From Tropicimonas marinistellae (GTDB lineage: Bacteria > Pseudomonadota > Alphaproteobacteria > Rhodobacterales > Rhodobacteraceae): a stretch of 64,000 nucleotides of DNA. The stretch covers positions 310,001-374,000 of the forward strand of contig NZ_LNCI01000005.1 in assembly GCF_001509585.1 (NCBI RefSeq), written 5' to 3'. The position numbers and the translations under genes are program-made. Shown one piece after another: positions 28,957-37,599 of this stretch (positions within the stretch are counted from its first letter, which is position 1; each line of letters opens with the position of its first letter). The notes under the pieces were generated by a model that worked only from the letters and a program-made list of their open reading frames with translations, searched no databases and had not been told where the DNA came from.

Positions 28957-30024
28957 ATGGCCCTGATCCGCAAGGCCGACGTTGATGTCGTTTTGACCTG
29001 TTTCAACGAGGGTCCGTACATCGAGGCGGCCGTGCAATCCGTACTGGCGCAAAGCTGCGCAGAGCGAATTGCCTCCATCACGATCAACGACGACGGCTCG
29101 GCACCGGACACTCTGAATGTCCTGCGCGGCCTGCCCGATATGGATCCGCGTGTCCGCGTGTTGTTCGGCACAGGCGGAGCCGGAATCTCCCGCCAACGCA
29201 ATATTGCAATCCAACAAGGTCACGCCACCTACGTGGCGGTTCTGGACGGCGACGATATCTGGGCGAGTGACAAGCTCGCGCGGCAGTTGGAGATCGTGGA
29301 CCGCGACGCGCAGGTCGGACTGGTCTACAGCGATTATTATGTCTTTCCCGGCCAGGATCTCACGCGGCGCCGGAATGCCGGAATCCTCGATATCTCCGGC
29401 GCGAAGAATCTGGCGCGGGCGTACTTCGTCGAAAGCCCGACGATCATCCCGTCCACCACGCTCATGCGGAGGACCACCCTTGATGCGGTCGGCTTGTTCG
29501 ATGAACGCGTCGAGGTGTTCGAAGACACGGACCACATCTTCCGCATGGCCCGCGGTTGCCGGTTCGGATTTGTCGGAGAACCACTGACCTACAAGCGCGT
29601 TCATCCGGCAAGCATTACCGAAAGCCGCGCGGATCTGATGGCACACCACGCCTTTGTCAGCATGAAGGCCGCCACGCTGGAGCCGGATCTTCAACGACAT
29701 GTGCCGCGGCGGCTTTCCGAACGCGCCCGCAAACTCGGCAACCGGGCCTTTATCGACGGGTCCCGCGACCTTGCACTGAGCCACCTTGCCTTGGCTGTAC
29801 GGTTCGCGCCGCTGAACCTGCGCGCGCTCTCGTCACTCTTCGTCGTTGCCATGGCGCCGGGGCTCGGTCGGCGATACCTGAGCACCTTCCGGCGGGACAA
29901 GCTCGACGCGTTCGGCGTTTCAGACGGGAGGGGGTCGACGCGTCTTCCCCATGTTGCCCGCAACCGAACCGATATCGGCGGCATCGGGCGAGACACCATG
30001 GGGCCGGTCGACCGCAGTATCTAG
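28957..30024 (+). CDS. Glycosyltransferase family 2 (GT-A)
   Basis: A protein of about 355 residues with a GT-A fold. DVVLTCFNEG at the start is the family 2 nucleotide-binding segment. VLDGDDIW holds the metal-binding DxD-like motif, and EDTDHIFRMA is the region of the catalytic base. GGAGAG lies about 10 bp before the ATG at 28957, which is why I prefer it to a start 63 bp upstream. The C-terminal 100 residues are basic and may be membrane-peripheral. It closes the exopolysaccharide block. Its TAG stop overlaps the stop of the convergent gene within CTAG. Confidence 0.87.
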   Translation: MALIRKADVDVVLTCFNEGPYIEAAVQSVLAQSCAERIASITINDDGSAPDTLNVLRGLPDMDPRVRVLFGTGGAGISRQRNIAIQQGHATYVAVLDGDDIWASDKLARQLEIVDRDAQVGLVYSDYYVFPGQDLTRRRNAGILDISGAKNLARAYFVESPTIIPSTTLMRRTTLDAVGLFDERVEVFEDTDHIFRMARGCRFGFVGEPLTYKRVHPASITESRADLMAHHAFVSMKAATLEPDLQRHVPRRLSERARKLGNRAFIDGSRDLALSHLALAVRFAPLNLRALSSLFVVAMAPGLGRRYLSTFRRDKLDAFGVSDGRGSTRLPHVARNRTDIGGIGRDTMGPVDRSI

Positions 30025-31226
30025 GTCATTGGCTGGTTCTTGGGGACAGGATAATCCGCCAGGAACTTCGCCGCATTGTCACGGCATTCCTTCCAGTGCT
30101 TTAGCACCGCCTTGTGCTGAAGCCGGACAGGCACCGTGAAATCCTGCAACTTCTGTGCCTGGATGCGCCGGTAATAGACCTCCGCCCGGATCCCGCCGAG
30201 ATAGACGTCGCCGCGATGCTCGTTGAACCCGTCGTCGTCGATGCCGGTGATATTCAGCGTGGCAAAGGGGTAGCCGCCGGGGCTCTGCGTTTCGCTGAGC
30301 TGGAGGCGGCGGTTTGTGCCGGTGTCGATGATCGAGCCGCCATTCGACAAGCCGGCGACATCGGTGACGGTGATCTGGTTCGCGCGGGCGCAGAACTCGT
30401 TATGCGCATCCATGAATTCCTTTTGCAGATCATCGATGACGCTTTCCAGATAGGGGATAAAGAGCTGATCCATCTTGTCATGGATCAGCTGAACGTAGTG
30501 GCTCTGCTGCTCGATTTCGTCCTTGGGCAGCAACGCCTCCACCGCCGGGGGCAAGGTGGGGGCCGGGCCGCGCGTTGCCTTGTCGGCCTGCATCCACTTT
30601 CGATACGCCGCCACATGGGATTGGTTGGCCTTGTCCCGCATCGCCTGCGCGTAGTCATGCGCCCGAACGATCCGCGAATACTCCCACATCACGTTGATCT
30701 TGCAGAACAAGGCATAGGCGGTACCGGCATAGATGAAGAGCGCCAGCGAATCGTACTTGATGCTCGGATGCGTCTTGCAGAATGTGGCGGCCTGCAGGAT
30801 CGGCGAGGTCCCGGTGATCGGCGCCCGCAGATCGGCGTTCATGTCGTTGACCCAATCGGTTTCCGCCGTCTTCGACATATCGCCGACGAAGGCCGGCCCC
30901 TTTCCGGCGGCCGCATCGTTCCAGTGCTGCGCAAGGTTGTCGCTGAAGAGCGTGTCGATCACGTCGAAGTGGTTGCTCAGGTCGTCGTGCAGGCTGTTGT
31001 CGCGCATGCCGGCGAGAATATCGTTCTTGACCTGGGTGAGCTGGTTCGCCGTCACATTCATGTCGCCCGGCGACATGCTGCTGTCCCCGGTGTAAAATAT
31101 GTCGAAGATCGCCTGGGCGACGGAAATGCCGGCGGCCAGGAACGGGCCCGCCCCCGGAACGGTGAAGGACGCCATCTGGGCAGCGCTCATGATGGAATCG
31201 CCGATTGCCTTTGGGGATGAAAGCAC
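30021..31226 (-). CDS. Helical protein with faint likeness to Cry-toxin domain I (third gene of CshA operon)
   Basis: 401 residues with no recognised family. It starts at a GTG (31226) with CCGGAG upstream. An early hydrophobic helix with PGAGPFLAAG (residues 24-33) is followed by amphipathic helices. A second hydrophobic segment lies at about 160-182 (LALFIYAGTAYALF), then a long charged helical stretch, and a likely beta-rich C-terminal third from about residue 295. The first helix and the mid-chain hydrophobic helix recall helices 1 and 5 of delta-endotoxin domain I, a pore-forming bundle. That resemblance is by eye and weak. No signal peptide. It is co-transcribed, 21 bp after the beta-rich protein gene. 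Confidence 0.45.
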   Translation of the reverse strand: MLSSPKAIGDSIMSAAQMASFTVPGAGPFLAAGISVAQAIFDIFYTGDSSMSPGDMNVTANQLTQVKNDILAGMRDNSLHDDLSNHFDVIDTLFSDNLAQHWNDAAAGKGPAFVGDMSKTAETDWVNDMNADLRAPITGTSPILQAATFCKTHPSIKYDSLALFIYAGTAYALFCKINVMWEYSRIVRAHDYAQAMRDKANQSHVAAYRKWMQADKATRGPAPTLPPAVEALLPKDEIEQQSHYVQLIHDKMDQLFIPYLESVIDDLQKEFMDAHNEFCARANQITVTDVAGLSNGGSIIDTGTNRRLQLSETQSPGGYPFATLNITGIDDDGFNEHRGDVYLGGIRAEVYYRRIQAQKLQDFTVPVRLQHKAVLKHWKECRDNAAKFLADYPVPKNQPMT

Positions 31227-31247
31227 GGTGGAGGCTCCGGAGTGAGG

Positions 31248-32015
31248 TCAGGCGGGCTTCGGCCCGATGAAAAAGGTGAAGACGCCAACGGGGCCGTCTT
31301 CGCCCGGATTGACAATGTCCAACCCGCCATTGTTCGCGAAGGCTTGGGTGGCGCTGGACAGGATGGAGATGCCATTCTTCGAGGCCGTCGCGATAGTCTT
31401 GCTGTCGTCAACCGTGGCATCGTGGAAACCCTGGAGCGAGCCATAGGGCTGCATATCCATGGTGACGGCGTGATAGAGGCCACCGCCGCCTTCTGTGATA
31501 CAGGCGGCGATGGCCATGGTGGTCGAGACGCGGCTATCCGCGGTGGTGAAGGATATCCCCGCCTCGGTGCCCCGGAACATGCCGTCCTTGCCGGTCTGGA
31601 ACACGCCGATGCCGAAGCTGTCCACATCACTGATCGTGCTGTTTGTGGGGTCGTCTGGGGTGTCAGGGATCATCGATTCCGTCTGGCCCGGGATCATGTT
31701 GGAGACCCGCGTGACCGGCGTATCCGGCGCCTTGACCGGGATATCCACGATGCCCGGTTGCAGGTACTGCCAGCCGTGGCCCTCATAGAATTCGCTCATC
31801 GTGATCGGCCGGTCGAGGAAGTTCGCCACGATGAAATAGGCCTTGTGATAGCCGTCGCGGTGCATTTCCACGCCGGCCGTCTCCATGAGCATGTCGATGC
31901 TGTAGGAGATCCCCTTGCCGCCCGCTACGAGACCGGTGCCGGAGACGGCCTGATAGAGCTTTTTGGCGTATGGCTCGATGGGAAGGAGGGTGACCGGATA
32001 GTCCGCGATACTCAT
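31248..32015 (-). CDS. Predicted beta-rich protein of unknown function (second gene of CshA operon)
   Basis: 255 residues, no recognised family, no signal peptide or membrane helix. The sequence alternates short hydrophobic strands with turns. Examples are KAYFIVANFLDRPITMSEF, then SFGIGVFQTGKDGMFRGTEAG, and a final VGVFTFFIGPKP. This suggests a beta-sandwich. The layout (a strand with asparagine-rich turn, a proline segment, a GVF-x-GTE-like strand) loosely recalls actinoporin or other sandwich-type cytolysins, but only in style. It starts 3 bp after the CshA-repeat gene stop, which strongly implies a shared function. Confidence 0.45.
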   Translation of the reverse strand: MSIADYPVTLLPIEPYAKKLYQAVSGTGLVAGGKGISYSIDMLMETAGVEMHRDGYHKAYFIVANFLDRPITMSEFYEGHGWQYLQPGIVDIPVKAPDTPVTRVSNMIPGQTESMIPDTPDDPTNSTISDVDSFGIGVFQTGKDGMFRGTEAGISFTTADSRVSTTMAIAACITEGGGGLYHAVTMDMQPYGSLQGFHDATVDDSKTIATASKNGISILSSATQAFANNGGLDIVNPGEDGPVGVFTFFIGPKPA

Positions 32016-32018
32016 GGT

Positions 32019-34235
32019 CTATCCCTGCCCCCCGCCGGCCTGGCGCATCGCCTGAAGCGTGATGAACTGATCCTTGAGCAGCCGCAGGATCAGCAGCAAT
32101 TGCACATCGCGCTCCACGAGCGGTTCCAGCCCCTTTTCGCCAGCGAGGTGCTTCTTCACGGCGGCCTCGGCAACGCTCAGCAATTGTGCCGAGGTCCCGT
32201 CCGTCCAGGCATCGAGCGCGTCAGTGTAGTCGTTGCCGCGCAGACGCAGGCCGAGATCGCTCGGCGTCTTCTGCTCGCCCCGTACCTGCTTGCGCCCGGC
32301 GCCGGAAATCATTGCATCCGTTGCAACTTCCAACTGGTAGGTCAGCCCGTACACGACTTCGAGCGACAGGTTGGTATCAATCAATTCCCGCTTGTAGTCG
32401 GCCCAGAAGGTCGCGTCGTCCTTGGCCGCCATGACCTTGATTGCGTCGGCAATCTCTCCGATGTGCTTGTTGGCGATGATCATCGCGGGGGCGGACCGGT
32501 TGCCGTCCACGTCCTCGACCCAGTAGACGATCGGCGTGGGAGAGCCGGTGAACAGGTCGTTTCCCTTGGTGATCGGCGTGAAGGTGATCGTCTTGGCGGA
32601 CGTATCGACAGACCAGCTCCCTTCGCGCTTCACATCGAGGGAGGTAACGCCGTCCGGCTTGCCATCGCCGACCGGAGCCCGGTCGCTGATGCGCAGCGTT
32701 GACCAGTCGATGGTCTTGCTACCCTTCGTGACCCAACGATCCATCTTGAAGGTGATCGGGTCGATATGCGGTTTGTTGCCCGTGGGATCGACGTAGTACT
32801 GCTTGTCCACGGCATCTTGCGCGGTTGGCGGCACGGGCACAACGGGCATTGGCATGCTCTTGTATCCCGCCGTCAGCACACCCGGGTTGGAGACCCGGCC
32901 GACGACGTCTTTCACCTGGTACCGCACGGGCATCGGGTTTTCCGACACTCCGGCATCTGGCGTGAAGGTGATAACGCCCGTGGTGGCGTCGACGCTCCAG
33001 GTTCCCTTGCCCTCGATCACGAGCTTCTTCTGATCCGCCGTTGCGCCCACAAGAACGACACTGGTGAAATCCACGTCGTCCAATCCCTTGGTGACGTTGG
33101 TCGGAACATCGAACGTCAGCACCGATCCGGCTGTCTGATCGGTCAGGCTGATATTGCCGGCAACGGGGGCCTCCATTTCGCTTACCGGCGTCGGCGCCGG
33201 CTTGTCTGCCATTGCCGTGAAGGCAACGGTCACTTTGGCAATGTTCGATTTGCGCCCCTCGGTGTCCGCCACCTGGTAGGAGACCGGGCTCGGGTTGGTG
33301 GCAAGCGCCGGATTGGCTTGTGGCGTGAAGGTGATCGCGCCGCTGGTCGCATCGACAGACCATGTGCCTTCCCCTGCCACGTCCAGCTTCGTTTGGGAGT
33401 TCCCCGCGCCGTCGACGAGCTTGACCGACGTGAAATCGATCGGGGCGTCGCCCTCCGCTACATGCTCGGTAATGTCGATCGTCACCGGTTTTCCCGGTGT
33501 CTGGTCGGGGACGTTGATATCCTTGGCGACAGGGCTTTCCGCGCCAATAACACCGAACCAGCGCCCCTTGAAAATCCCTACCAGGAAAACCACCACCAGC
33601 ATCAGGGCAAGCGATGTGATTGCCACCCCCCAGAAGCACTTGGAGCGAAGAATGGATTCCTTGGCGTCGGCCTCGTTGTAAGGCGGATTGTTCGTGTCGG
33701 ACGGTTCCTTTGATGCGTCCCCATCGCCCCTTTTGGCGTCGGCGGCCATGTCCCGCAGCGGTACCGCATTGTCCAATCCACCGACCCCTGCGGGATTGGC
33801 CGCGTCTATGCCCTCCGCGATGTCGTCATCCGACGAGGAATCATAGGCGCCGTCTTCGCTGTATTGCATTCCGTCGCCGCCGTACTCCAACGGCGCGCCC
33901 GGCGCGATGTAGTCCGGATCCATCGGCGATGTCGCGGAATCGTACCCGGGATTGTTGCCGGCAACCCGTTCCGCCGCCGCCGCGCGCGCCGCTTCCACCG
34001 ACATGTAGGCAGGGGCGGAGTTTATGTCGATCCCGGCCTGCGGTCCGGTTGTGGACCCTGCCGCCTGACCGTTGGCGACCGCCTGCCAGACCGTGTTGTT
34101 TCGCTGATTGGCGTCGAGGCTCTGCCCGGCTTCGCCTGTCGGATGCGGCTCCGGACCGCTGTGTCCGCCGCCGCCTCCACCGCCTGGTTCCCCGCCATGT
34201 TCGTTCCCGTGGTCACCACCAGGCGTATCAGACAT
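32019..34235 (-). CDS. Membrane-anchored protein with three CshA-type fibril-like repeats (first gene of operon)
   Basis: 738 residues. Residues 1-195 are low-complexity, rich in Gly, Asp and Ala and likely disordered. One transmembrane helix spans about 200-222 (preceded by RSKC, followed by KGR, so the N-terminus is probably inside). Three tandem Ig-like repeats follow (about 234-340, 350-460, 475-605), each with the GTWSVD or GSWSVD and ITFTP signature and an xYxVxDxxGxxS ending that match CshA-type fibril repeats of adhesins. The last 130 residues are helical, unrelated to known domains. The repeats would sit in the periplasm or at the surface. No peptidase, sortase or secretion gene is adjacent. 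Confidence 0.7.
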   Translation of the reverse strand: MSDTPGGDHGNEHGGEPGGGGGGGHSGPEPHPTGEAGQSLDANQRNNTVWQAVANGQAAGSTTGPQAGIDINSAPAYMSVEAARAAAAERVAGNNPGYDSATSPMDPDYIAPGAPLEYGGDGMQYSEDGAYDSSSDDDIAEGIDAANPAGVGGLDNAVPLRDMAADAKRGDGDASKEPSDTNNPPYNEADAKESILRSKCFWGVAITSLALMLVVVFLVGIFKGRWFGVIGAESPVAKDINVPDQTPGKPVTIDITEHVAEGDAPIDFTSVKLVDGAGNSQTKLDVAGEGTWSVDATSGAITFTPQANPALATNPSPVSYQVADTEGRKSNIAKVTVAFTAMADKPAPTPVSEMEAPVAGNISLTDQTAGSVLTFDVPTNVTKGLDDVDFTSVVLVGATADQKKLVIEGKGTWSVDATTGVITFTPDAGVSENPMPVRYQVKDVVGRVSNPGVLTAGYKSMPMPVVPVPPTAQDAVDKQYYVDPTGNKPHIDPITFKMDRWVTKGSKTIDWSTLRISDRAPVGDGKPDGVTSLDVKREGSWSVDTSAKTITFTPITKGNDLFTGSPTPIVYWVEDVDGNRSAPAMIIANKHIGEIADAIKVMAAKDDATFWADYKRELIDTNLSLEVVYGLTYQLEVATDAMISGAGRKQVRGEQKTPSDLGLRLRGNDYTDALDAWTDGTSAQLLSVAEAAVKKHLAGEKGLEPLVERDVQLLLILRLLKDQFITLQAMRQAGGGQG

Positions 34236-34580
34236 CTATTCCCATCCCGAAATTCAGTGTCGCAATACGCGGAAGACTTGCACGGGGCATCCATTCCAAC
34301 AACGCATTTGTTACCGGAGTACGGAAAGGCACCGTATGGATTTGACTTAACGTAAGATTTTCCCTGTGGAGAGCAGCGGAAAACCCGGCACACCCACCGT
34401 GCGACCGCACGATTTTTGGGCCGGCCTCACCCGGTTTGCGCGCAAATCAATCGGTCAGCGAATGCGCGCCCGGCCGTCATCGCCGCGCCGATTCCGCGCA
34501 CATGATCGGGCCGCCAAAACCACACGCGGCCCGATATTCCAGAACCTTCGGCAGAAGCGGTCTCTGCCGCCTCCTTCAGG
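34236..34580. other. Intergenic region upstream of the CshA operon, downstream of ppsA
   Basis: 345 bp without a credible gene. It should contain the promoter of the minus-strand CshA operon, but I could not place -35/-10 boxes. A 7-bp stem hairpin (CGGCAGA / TCTGCCG, 34549-34569) lies just past the ppsA stop and could help end ppsA transcription, though it lacks a T-run on the relevant strand. Confidence 0.5.
34549..34569 (-). terminator. Possible ppsA terminator hairpin
   Basis: CGGCAGA-N7-TCTGCCG, 12 bp past the ppsA stop codon. It has a good stem but no U-tract, so intrinsic termination would be weak or factor-assisted. Confidence 0.35.
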
Positions 34581-36962
34581 TCAGTTTTCCGCTTCGGTCA
34601 CATTGCCTTTCACGGCAACGAAGCTGTCCGGCGTTACCGAAATCGAGTCGATGCCGGCGGCCACCAGCAACCGGGCGAACCCCGGATCGTTGCTGGGTGC
34701 CTGCCCGCAGAGGCCGATCTTCGCGCCCGCTGCGCGCGCTTTCTCGATCACCGTCTCGATCATCCACAGCACGGCCGGGTCCCGCTCCTGGAAGAGGTAG
34801 GCAAGCCCCGCGCTGTCCCGGTCGATTCCGAGGGTCAACTGGGTGAGATCGTTCGAGCCAATCGAGAAACCGTCGAAGCGTTCGGCAAATGCCTCGGCGA
34901 CGATGACGTTCGACGGGATTTCGCACATCACATAGACCTCAAGGCCATTCTCGCCGCGCACCAGGCCATTCTCGGCCATCACCTCCAGCACCCGGTCGGC
35001 CTCCTCCGGCGAACGGCAGAAGGGGATCATCACGACGATATTGTCAAAACCCATCTCCTCGCGCAGCCGCTTGATGGCCCGGCATTCCAGCGCGAACCCC
35101 TCCCGGTAGGCCTCCGAATAGTAGCGCGATGCGCCGCGGAACCCGATCATCGGGTTTTCCTCGGCCGGTTCAAACTGGCGCCCGCCCAAGAGTGCCGCGT
35201 ATTCATTGGTCTTGAAGTCGCTCATCCGTACGATGCACGGGGCGGGATACCAGGGAGCGGCGATACAGGAGAGCCCCATCGCGAGCTTTTCGACGAAGAA
35301 GTCCTCCCGGTCGTCGTACCCAAGTGTCAACGTGTCGATGGCTGCCTTGTCCTCTTCGGACGTCAGTTGGTCGTAGCGCGTGAGCGCCAGCGGATGCACC
35401 CTGATCTCGTTGTTGATCACGAATTCCATCCGCGCCAAGCCGACGCCGTCCGCGGGCAACCTCCACCAGCGCATCGCCGCCCCCGGGTTGGCCAGGTTCA
35501 GCATCACGTTGGTGCGGGTCTTTGGCACCGCGCCGAGTTTGGTCTCCTCGACCTCGACCTCGGCTTTCCCCGCATAGACCACACCGCGATCGCCTTCGGC
35601 GCAATTGACCGTCACCATCTGACCGTCATGCAGCACATGCGTCGCCTCGCCGGTGCCGACGATGGCCGGCAACCCAAGTTCGCGGCTCACGATTGCCGCA
35701 TGCGACGTTCGCCCACCGTGATCCGTGATGATCGCAGAGGCCTTCTTCATGATCGGAACCCAGTCCGGGTCTGTGATCGATGTCACCAGAATCGAGCCGT
35801 CGACGAATCTGCCGATATCGTCGGCACTCTCGATCAGGCAGACCTCGCCGGAAGCGACGGACATGCCCACACTGAGCCCCTCCAGCAGCTTCTCGCCCGC
35901 GCTGGTCATTCGGAATGACTTCAGCGTTTCGGTTTCGGCGCGCGACTGCACCGTCTCGGGGCGCGCCTGGACGATATAGAGCTTGCCGGTGTTACCGTCG
36001 CGGGCCCACTCCATGTCCATCGGCTGTCCGTAGTGATCCTCGATCGTACAGGCCGTGCGGGCCAGTTCCAGGATCTCCGCGTCCGAAAGCACGAAATGCG
36101 CGCGCTCGCGCAGCGATGTGTTCACGTTGCGTGTCTTGGCACCGCCCGTTGCGCCGTAGATCATCTTGATCTTCTTCGCGCCGAGCGCCTTCTTGAGGAT
36201 CGGGGTCACGCCACTCCGGTCGAGGAAGGGCTTGTAGACGAGGTACTCGTCCGGATCGACGGCACCCTGCACGACGTTCTCGCCGAGACCCCACGCGGCA
36301 TTGATCAGCACGACCTTGTCAAACCCCGACTCTGTGTCGAGGCTGAACATCACCCCGGACCCACCGATGTCGGACCGCACCATGAGTTGTACGCCGATGG
36401 AGAGGGACACGCCCATGTGGTCGAACCCCTTGATCGTGCGATAGGAAATCGCGCGATCCGTGAACAGGGACGCATAGCATAGCCGGCAGGCCCTGAGCAG
36501 GTCCTCCTCTCCGCGGATATTCAGGAAGGTCTCCTGTTGACCCGCGAAACTGGCGTCCGGCAGGTCTTCGGCGGTCGCGCTGGAGCGCACGGCCACGGAC
36601 GGCAGATCGATGCCCGCCCTTTCACCGAGCGCACGGTAGGCGGCAAGGATATCCGCGGCAATGTCGGCCGGCCATTCGCCCGCCCGTACCTCGGCCCGGA
36701 TTCGGTTCCCTGCTTCCTGAAGCGTGATCCGTTCTCGACTGAGATCGCTCAGGCATTCCGAGATCATGTCTCGCAGCCCGTTCGCCTCGATGTAGCGCTG
36801 GTAGGCGTCCGATGTGGTGGCGAACCCGGGCGGCACGCTTATTCCCTTTTCGCCCAGCGAACGGACCATTTCACCCAGAGAGGCGTTCTTGCCCCCGACC
36901 CGCGCGACATCTCCGCGCCCGAGGTCTTCGAACCAGACCAGATTTTCGCAGATCGCACGCAT
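34581..36962 (-). CDS. ppsA: Phosphoenolpyruvate synthase (pyruvate, water dikinase)
   Basis: A 793-residue enzyme converting pyruvate, ATP and water to PEP, AMP and phosphate for gluconeogenesis. The N-terminal ATP-grasp domain covers about 1-340 (VGGKNASLGEM). The phosphohistidine domain carries GGRTSHAAI. The C-terminal TIM-barrel PEP-binding domain ends with GLCGQAPSN. Full-length for PpsA. I chose the ATG at 36962 because it has AGGAGGAACC immediately upstream and begins at the conserved region, rather than one 39 bp earlier. Confidence 0.95.
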   Translation of the reverse strand: MRAICENLVWFEDLGRGDVARVGGKNASLGEMVRSLGEKGISVPPGFATTSDAYQRYIEANGLRDMISECLSDLSRERITLQEAGNRIRAEVRAGEWPADIAADILAAYRALGERAGIDLPSVAVRSSATAEDLPDASFAGQQETFLNIRGEEDLLRACRLCYASLFTDRAISYRTIKGFDHMGVSLSIGVQLMVRSDIGGSGVMFSLDTESGFDKVVLINAAWGLGENVVQGAVDPDEYLVYKPFLDRSGVTPILKKALGAKKIKMIYGATGGAKTRNVNTSLRERAHFVLSDAEILELARTACTIEDHYGQPMDMEWARDGNTGKLYIVQARPETVQSRAETETLKSFRMTSAGEKLLEGLSVGMSVASGEVCLIESADDIGRFVDGSILVTSITDPDWVPIMKKASAIITDHGGRTSHAAIVSRELGLPAIVGTGEATHVLHDGQMVTVNCAEGDRGVVYAGKAEVEVEETKLGAVPKTRTNVMLNLANPGAAMRWWRLPADGVGLARMEFVINNEIRVHPLALTRYDQLTSEEDKAAIDTLTLGYDDREDFFVEKLAMGLSCIAAPWYPAPCIVRMSDFKTNEYAALLGGRQFEPAEENPMIGFRGASRYYSEAYREGFALECRAIKRLREEMGFDNIVVMIPFCRSPEEADRVLEVMAENGLVRGENGLEVYVMCEIPSNVIVAEAFAERFDGFSIGSNDLTQLTLGIDRDSAGLAYLFQERDPAVLWMIETVIEKARAAGAKIGLCGQAPSNDPGFARLLVAAGIDSISVTPDSFVAVKGNVTEAEN

Positions 36963-37232
36963 GGTTCCTCCTCCTCGACCAGACGCTTTTCTCGGTCGCA
37001 TTCTACCGCATGCCTGTCGGCGGCGCGTTGATCGGCATCATTTCCCGAATGCCACTTGCTGCAATGGCATCAGCGGCGGCCTGTACTTCGCTGCAAGAGT
37101 GGCGGGGTAACCGCTCCGTCTCGTTCACCCTGTCGGTGTACGAGCGGAAAAGTCTGCATTTTCTGTTGGATCGCCCGATTTCCTGATATGCTCCCCCGTA
37201 GCGTTCACGTTGCAACGATTTCGGAGGATGGA

Positions 37233-37547
37233 ATGAGGATCGTGCGTAATTCCCTGGTGGCCCTGGTCTTGAGTTCGGTCGCCGCAGGTGCAGGGCAGAT
37301 TTCACCGGACCATCCCGACGGGATCGTTTGCCCGCTTCAGGCCACGGAAACACGCCCCGAGGGGCTGACAGCCTTCTATCTCGCCGTCGTGTTGAGCGAT
37401 GGCCGCGTGCTGTATCAGACCATGGGCAGCCAGGTGCTCTCACTTACGTTCGGAGCCGACGGTGTACCGCTGGAAAGCTCCGACATCGCCTGCGACGGGA
37501 AAACCCTGTCAGAACTGGAGGCGGCGGGGATGACCTTCGGGAACTGA
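37233..37547 (+). CDS. Small secreted or periplasmic protein, unknown function
   Basis: 104 residues with a signal peptide (MRIVRNSLVALVLSSVAAGAG) and a mature domain of about 84 residues with two cysteines (IVCPLQ and IACDGK) that could form a disulfide. TCGGAGGATGGA supplies a ribosome-binding site before the ATG at 37233. It is divergent from ppsA with 270 bp between, containing a possible TATGCT-type -10 near 37187. No family recognised. Confidence 0.65.
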   Translation: MRIVRNSLVALVLSSVAAGAGQISPDHPDGIVCPLQATETRPEGLTAFYLAVVLSDGRVLYQTMGSQVLSLTFGADGVPLESSDIACDGKTLSELEAAGMTFGN

Positions 37548-37599
37548 CCGCGATCCGGCGATCTTGCCAGCAATCCTGAGTTTTCAACCGGCGCGCGCG

